From assembly GCF_025698545.1 (NCBI RefSeq), contig NC_068566.1, positions 47,223,192-47,287,191 of the forward strand: a DNA stretch of 64,000 nucleotides, written 5' to 3'. The stretch's first letter is position 1. Each line of letters starts with the position of its first letter. The translations under genes and the position numbers were made by a program. Below, piece after piece: positions 58,445 to 64,000 of this stretch. Source of the stretch: Gossypium raimondii (lineage: Eukaryota > Streptophyta > Magnoliopsida > Malvales > Malvaceae). Below the pieces are notes generated by a model. It saw only the letters and a list, made by a program, of their open reading frames with translations, had not been told where the DNA came from and searched no databases.

Positions 58445-59096
58445 GGGTAAACTACACAATAGTCATCCAACTATAAATTTTTATTTATTTTAGACATCCA
58501 AAATAAAAAAGTTTGTAATTTAAGCACCTACATTACATAGTCGGTCTTTTTGTTCACTTGTTAAAATCACAACGACAAGTCGACGTGACAATTAAAAATC
58601 GGTATAATAACAAATTTAGCTCTCAACTTTTACATATTATATTAATTTAGTCATAATTTTAAAAATTTAACCTTAAAAAATTTATAAATCGTCTCAATTT
58701 GATCCTAGTCCTAAAAAAATCAAAGAATTATATAAAAAATAAAAAAAACATAAATATTTTCAATAAAATTTAAAATAAATTTAAAATAAATATTTTAAAA
58801 TATAATAATAAATATTTATGTATTTTATATATTTCTTTAATTTTTTAGAATTAGGATCATTTGTAAATTTTTAGGTTAATTTTTAAAATTATAACTAAAT
58901 TGATATAATATGTAAATTTTGAGGGCTAAATTTGTCATTATATCAACTTTTTAATAGCCACGTCAGTTGTCGCTTATGATTTTAACAAGAATAACCAAAA
59001 TGACTGAATTATATAATGTGAGTGCTTAAATTACAAACTTTAAATACTTACAATGAATTTTTTTTTATAATTGAGTTATTATCGTATAGAAACCCC
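58445..59096. mobile_element. large foldback MITE
   Basis: The left arm starts GGGTAAACTACACAATAGTC. The right tip, inverted, starts GGGGTTTCTATACGATAATA. Inner arm pairs are AAGTTTGTAATTTAAGCAC with its inverse, TTAGTCATAATTTTAAAAAT with its inverse, and TCAATTTGATCCTAG against TTAGGATCATTTG. Arms of over 300 bases leave a short AT-rich loop. It is non-coding. Confidence 0.7.
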
Positions 59097-59309
59097 ACGG
59101 TCAAAATTTACGTTGATATATTTTGGTATTTCATTTTTATATAAATATATATGTAAATATTATATTTTCCATGAGATGACCAACCTTATTTTGATATGTT
59201 CAAAATAATAATAATATTTATTATTATTATTTTCAACAATAAACCATATTTGAATATATAGTTGGGTCAACCTAAATCTTGACTAGTTTCTTCCCACAGC
59301 TATTATGGT

Positions 59310-59337
59310 TATATATATATATATATATATATATATA
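59310..59337. repeat. (AT)n microsatellite
   Basis: About 14 AT units in otherwise AT-rich intergenic DNA. Confidence 0.9.
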
Positions 59338-59339
59338 AC

Positions 59340-60046
59340 ACTTTTATTAATTGTTTATTATATTGCAACATTGATATTAGAATAATTTTTAATTTTTATT
59401 ACTAAACTTTTATTTATTAAAAAACTTTTGATTTAAATTATTGACAAAAATATTTTAATTACACTATCTATTCCTGTTTAACTATAAATTCACTTCAATT
59501 TAAATAATTCATTTTACTTTTAAATGGAAATTATTCTATTTTAAATCACATTTTACTGGTATTTCAATAATAAAAGTTAAATTTTATCACTATAAATAAA
59601 TGTATTAAATTTTAATATTTTTGTTATTTTCATCCGATATCAATTTAAAAGAAAATAATAATACCATGATAAACAATTGAAGTGCATTTAATATTTTTAA
59701 TATGATGTATTTATCTATTTGAATTTTCGTTTACTCACAATTTAAACTAATTTTTATTTTTATTTTGTACATATTGGATACAAGTTGTTATTATTAATTT
59801 GAAACCGTACGTTTTATTATTTGTTATATGTTATTTTTAAATGTATACCTATATTTTATTAATAATGTCGTTGATTGAGTTGATGTCACAAGTCAAGTTG
59901 ATACCAACTTAAAAAAATGACAATACCGAGATGCACAATTGGAGTGCTTTTATAATGTTGTTAATATGATATATTTACCTATTTAAAATTTCCTCTTACT
60001 CACAATTTAAACAATTTTTTTATTTCAATTTTGTATGTATTGCATA
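59340..60046. other. AT-rich intergenic DNA
   Basis: The phrases TATGATGTATTTATCTATTTG and TATGATATATTTACCTATTT with TTACTCACAATTTAAAC occur twice about 245 bases apart (59700, 59970). An older short direct duplication is likely. No gene is seen. Confidence 0.4.
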
Positions 60047-60307
60047 CAGGGGCGAAGCCAAGGGGTTGGCAAGAGCCCCAACCCCCCTAAAATGGAAAAT
60101 TTTCTATTTAGGCCTTTTGAAATTTTTAAAATTTTAAATTAGTAAAGGTAAAATTACATTTTGGCCCCCCTAAAAATGATAAATATTTGATTTAATCTTT
60201 TAAAAATTATAAAGATTGCGGCTATTAAAATGGTGAAATTACATTTTTACTATCGAAAAAAATTACAATTTAATTTCGCACCCCAAAAATGTTTTTGGCT
60301 TCACCTG
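60047..60307. mobile_element. hAT-like MITE with 8-bp target duplication
   Basis: It begins CAGGGGCGAAGCCAA and ends TTTTTGGCTTCACCTG, whose inverse is CAGGTGAAGCCAAAAA. The flanks are ATTGCATA (60039-60046) and ATTGTATA (60308-60315), 7 of 8 alike. CA...TG ends with an 8-bp duplication fit the hAT superfamily. The interior has CCCCTAAAATGG and TTTTGGCCCCCCTAAAAATG. Confidence 0.75.
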
Positions 60308-60736
60308 ATTGTATATTATTAATTTCAAACCTTACATTTTATTATTTACTATATGTTATTCTAAATGCACACATTTGTTTTAAATACGTCATTTTCATAC
60401 ACATATATGTGATAGAATTTCAAGTATCAATAAAAAACATTGTTTCTAAAAAATATTATTATTTTTTATTAAAAAGGAAAAGAGAATATGGTATGAAAAC
60501 AAAAGGAATAAATATCAAAACTATACGTGAACTTTGATCCAATGTGCAATATCTTACATCAACTTTGATTTTATGTGATTTTATACATAAAATTTTGATT
60601 TAGCTCAATTTTCACAAATCACTAACAATATTATCAAACTAATATTATTTTATGTTGATATATTGAATATACATACAATTATATTAATCTAATATAAAAA
60701 TAAATGTATGTATTCCGTTTATTAAATATGTACAAT

Positions 60737-61215
60737 CAAGGGCGGAACTAGGGGGCTGGCAAGGGCCCCGATCCCTAAAAAATAAAAAATTCCCCTTTTA
60801 GCTCCTTTATAATTTATAAAATTTTAAATTATGAATGATAAAATTACACTTTGACCCCTCAAAATGATAAAAAATTGATTTAACCATTTAGAAATTATAA
60901 AGATATAGGCTATTAAAATAGTAAAATTACATTTTTTTACTATCATAAATATACAACTTAATTCTACCCCCTTCAAAAAATTTTTTGGCTCCGCCACTGG
61001 TAGGGGCCCCGGTCCCCCCCTAAAATAGAAAATTTTCTAATTTTCTATTTTGGCCTTTTATAATTTATAAATTTTAAATTAGTAATGGTAAAGTTGCACT
61101 TTGGCCCCCTAAAAAATAATAAAATTTTGATTTAATCATTTAAAAATTATAAAAATATAAACTATTAAAAATATACAATTTAGTTCCGCTCCAAAAAGAT
61201 TTTTGACTTTACCCA
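60737..61215. mobile_element. two head-to-tail copies of the hAT-like MITE
   Basis: The first copy spans 60737-60999 (CAAGGGCGGAACTAGGG to TTTTTTGGCTCCGCCACTG). The second follows at once without its first 15-20 bases (GGGGCCCCGGTCCCCCCC to GATTTTTGACTTTACCCAC, about 61215). The sequence before the first copy ends TGTACAAT and the sequence after the second starts ATGTACGC. They share only TGTAC, so whether the dimer moved as one unit is uncertain. Confidence 0.6.
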
Positions 61216-61219
61216 CATG

Positions 61220-62640
61220 TACGCTTGAATCAAAATTAAAATTTTATATATACATATAAATCACAATTTAAGTTTTTTATATAATTACACCAAATCAAAA
61301 TTCATATACCAAATTATATATTAAATCAAAATTCATGATATTTATCCAATGAGAAATTAAAATTAAAGAATCAGTGGGTGTGGGATTTAAGTTCAGATTA
61401 GAAATGCGTTCACAATTTCACCATTTCTTTGACTTATTATTCCACGTACCGTAAAAGTCAAACAACAAAAAATCTAAAGTAAAATATTTAGAGTAAAAAA
61501 AAAAGGGGCAGCAGCTTTAATTTTGAAAATTTTTGTTATGCCCCTTCAGTCAATTCAACTCCATAAATCAAAAATTAAATCAATAAAATGCTAACTCCCG
61601 TTTTCATTGGGTCGCCGACTTTTCTTGAACTCCGTAAAGCTTTCAAGGATTAATATAAGAAATGGTCAATCTCTTTATTCTAACCCATAAAACATCTCCT
61701 ATTTTCATAATTGCCATTGGAACATTATTTCATTCGTCCTACATTTATGGATTCTGATTAACCAAAAAAAATAAAATAAAAAATACCAATCAATTAGAAC
61801 TCAAATTCGATAAGTTAACCCATAATCGAAATTAACCCAAATTTAAGAAAAATTTAAATTCGTGATAACTCAAATTTAAAATGATCTAGAATTAAAAGGA
61901 TTTGAACAAATAATGTAAGATGATTCAAAATCTCTTGATGATACTTAATTAAAAAAAAGCTTTGACCACAAAATTTTGAATAATCTAAACTTAAAATGAT
62001 TCTGGTTAAAACAAACTTAAATCAAAATTATAAAAGGTTTTAAAACTTGATCTGACGTGATTTATATTAATATATTAACTCAATCTAGACCTATCGATTC
62101 ACATGTCTATTATTTATTCAAATTTCTGTATTAGTTCTTTATTATAATTAAGACGTGATTTTGTTGTAAGTATTTGAGAAAATAATAAGGTAATATAGAT
62201 ATAGTATTACTAATGTAATAATATAAATATTGAAAGTATCATAATTTAACTTGATGAACTTAAACAATATCATTCAAGTCAAAATTGAAATTTTAAAAGT
62301 AATGTTTTAAAAATCAGACTATTGCTTTAGTCATTGATTCAATTAGTTCGACCGTTAATCTAACACTAATTAAATAAATGATTTATAAATTGATTTAACT
62401 AGTTCAAACGTCAATTTTATCCAAATTTTTAATTTTTATTAGTTTCTCGATTCACCCAAAATCGATTTAATCTCTTTATTATTTGCATTCGATTTCTAAA
62501 CTAATAAATTTGACTAACCAATTCAATCTAATTCCTATTGTATAATGGAAAGATACAAAAACTAAAAGGAGGAAATTATTTTAACTTAACAATTAACATA
62601 CTAATAAAAGACTTTTATTTCATAAATGGAAGGTTGTTTA
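61220..62640. other. upstream region of the phospholipase gene, no gene seen
   Basis: 61800-62100 is a degenerate block of AAATGATCTAGAA/TTGAAC words. 62320-62530 belongs to the CGGTT/AACCG-type dispersed repeat (AGTTCGACCGTTAATC, GACTAACCAATTC). The last 150 bases before the TATA box look unique. Confidence 0.4.
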
Positions 62641-62686
62641 TGTAATTATGAAGTAAAAGGGAGGGTATTCATTGAAAATGTTATTC

Positions 62687-62694
62687 TATAAATA
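62687..62694 (+). promoter_or_regulatory. TATA box of the phospholipase A1 gene
   Basis: TATAAATA in the context TTCTATAAATACTGTG, 96 bases upstream of the ATG at 62783. A pyrimidine-rich leader (CTCGGTTCTCCCTTTAGC) follows at normal distance. Confidence 0.7.
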
Positions 62695-62782
62695 CTGTGA
62701 TTGACATGTTCCATCCTACTCGGTTCTCCCTTTAGCTGTTTTAAGGAAGTTGCTTTCGTTTTCCTCTTTCATTGGCTTCTTC

Positions 62783-64000
62783 ATGCAGATCGGTGTTAAC
62801 TCGACCGTTCCGGCTCAGAACTTGCTCGTTTTCCAAACCAAACGGGCAAGCTTCAAGTGCCGGAAATCACCTCTTAACTCATTGTCGACTGAGTCAACTC
62901 GGAAACATCTTTCCAACCTCGAAAAACTCCTTCAGAAAACGAACCAAACCGACTCAGACCGAGTTAACAAACCCCTCACAAATGGGTCTATCAGTATCAA
63001 ACGTAAGGGTTTATTCGAAGGGCTGAAGCTTTGGGATATTAAACCGGAAATGAAAGCCGCCGAAGAAATGTCACCGAGTCACTTGAATCGGCTTCAAAGG
63101 CTTTTATCGAAAACCATGGAGTATTCTCCGAGGAACAATCTCGGTTCACGTTGGAGAGAGTATCACGGTTGTAATGATTGGTCCGGTTTACTTGACCCGC
63201 TCGATGAGAATCTCCGGCGAGAAGTGGTTCGATATGGGGAATTCGTTCAAGCGGCTTACCATGGTTTTCATTCAAACCCGGCCATGCCGGTCGACGAAGC
63301 TCCTTTACCGAGACACGTGGCGTTGCCTGATAGGTCATATAAGGTGACGAAGAGCCTTTATGCGACGTCGTCTGTTGGATTACCGAAATGGGTTGACGAT
63401 ATGGCTCCGAATCTTGGGTGGATGACCCAACGGTCTAGTTGGATCGGATTCGTAGCGGTTTGTGATGACCGACGAGAGATTCAACGTATGGGAAGGAGGG
63501 ATATTGTTATTGCTCTACGTGGAACCGCTACGTGTCTTGAATGGACCGAGAATTTTAGAGCTCAATTGGTTGGAATCCCGGGTTCAGACGACTCGAACCA
63601 ACGGGTTGAATGTGGGTTCTTGAGCTTAAACGAAACACGTGGAGCTCACGTGCCTAGCTTAGCTGAATCAGTTGTTCAAGAAGTACAAAGATTGATAGAA
63701 ATGTATAAAGGTGAAACCTTAAGTATTACAATCACAGGGCATAGCCTTGGGGCAGCACTATCTCTTTTAGTTGCTGATGAGATAAGTTCATGTGCACCTC
63801 ACGTGCCGCCAGTCGCGGTCTTTTCGTTCGGAGGGCCTCGAGTCGGTAACAAAAGCTTTGTCCAGCGACTTAATCAAAAAAACGTTAAAGTGTTACGAAT
63901 TGTAAATAATCAAGATCTGATCACTAGGGTTCCAGGTGTATTTATTGGCGACAATAACTCATGGGCATATACCCATGTCGGGACGGAACTGAAGGTCGAT
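62783..64000 (+). CDS. chloroplast-type class I phospholipase A1 (DAD1/DGL family), 5' part
   Basis: Open from the ATG at 62783 to the window edge (406 codons, no intron). Family members release fatty acids from the sn-1 position of plastid lipids, and some feed jasmonate synthesis. Residues 1-50 look like a transit peptide, with many Ser/Thr/Lys/Arg and few acidic residues. Then come [40 protein letters not shown], and [17 protein letters not shown], hallmarks of the PLA1-Ialpha (DGL/At2g31690) branch. The nucleophile is Ser321 in the lipase motif GHSLG (63737-63751). Asp378 in [10 protein letters not shown] is the probable second triad residue. The catalytic His lies past the edge. GC content is well above its surroundings, as usual for intronless plant genes. 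It is cut by the window edge; I see no defect. Branch assignment within the family is less certain than the family itself. Confidence 0.87.
   Translation, partial: MQIGVNSTVPAQNLLVFQTKRASFKCRKSPLNSLSTESTRKHLSNLEKLLQKTNQTDSDRVNKPLTNGSISIKRKGLFEGLKLWDIKPEMKAAEEMSPSHLNRLQRLLSKTMEYSPRNNLGSRWREYHGCNDWSGLLDPLDENLRREVVRYGEFVQAAYHGFHSNPAMPVDEAPLPRHVALPDRSYKVTKSLYATSSVGLPKWVDDMAPNLGWMTQRSSWIGFVAVCDDRREIQRMGRRDIVIALRGTATCLEWTENFRAQLVGIPGSDDSNQRVECGFLSLNETRGAHVPSLAESVVQEVQRLIEMYKGETLSITITGHSLGAALSLLVADEISSCAPHVPPVAVFSFGGPRVGNKSFVQRLNQKNVKVLRIVNNQDLITRVPGVFIGDNNSWAYTHVGTELKVD

Overview
This is a window of plant nuclear DNA. It is very AT-rich, its genes are split by short GT-AG introns with well-conserved exons, and it holds many small inverted-repeat (MITE-like) elements and tRNA-derived SINEs. 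Several of the repeat families look like those I know from cotton (Gossypium) and other Malvaceae. I therefore infer a Gossypium-like dicot, from memory of repeat and protein families rather than from a database search.

Layout. 1-2.5 kb: gene-poor, with a LINE RNase H remnant and a MITE. 2.5-16.1 kb: a local segmental duplication. An unrecognised multi-exon gene (+) and a DUF761 membrane protein gene (-) face each other in a convergent pair. The pair is present once nearly whole (10.1-16.0 kb) and once as a partial copy (3.3-7.2 kb). The left copy of the unknown gene is broken. The left DUF761 copy keeps an intact reading frame but has lost its own promoter and abuts a truncated, frameshifted HOS1 pseudogene (7.3-9.4 kb). 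16-20 kb: repeats. 20.4-22.0 kb: a secreted/membrane GUB_WAK-type protein related to ATL20-22, without a RING (-). 25.1-27.8 kb: a deSI-like (PPPDE) peptidase gene (-) with a tandem repeat in its first coding intron. 31.7-35.8 kb: a nine-exon NUDT8-like Nudix hydrolase gene (-). 41.2-42.3 kb: an intronless group-IX ERF transcription factor gene (-). 44.9-51.2 kb: a complete VRN2-type Polycomb (VEFS) gene with 14 coding exons (-). 51-62.7 kb: no genes seen; MITEs, a hAT-like cluster and SINEs. 62.8-64 kb: the 5' part of a chloroplast-type class I phospholipase A1 gene (+), cut by the window edge.

The genes do not form a cluster with one job. HOS1 and VRN2 both belong to cold and flowering-time control in Arabidopsis, but here one is a dead fragment 35 kb from the other, so I treat this as coincidence. 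The most unusual material is the unknown gene, whose C-terminal half was built by an exon-intron tandem duplication, and the duplication junction that puts a promoterless DUF761 copy behind HOS1 exons. I saw no convincing retrovirus-like coding region, CRISPR array or tRNA/rRNA gene.
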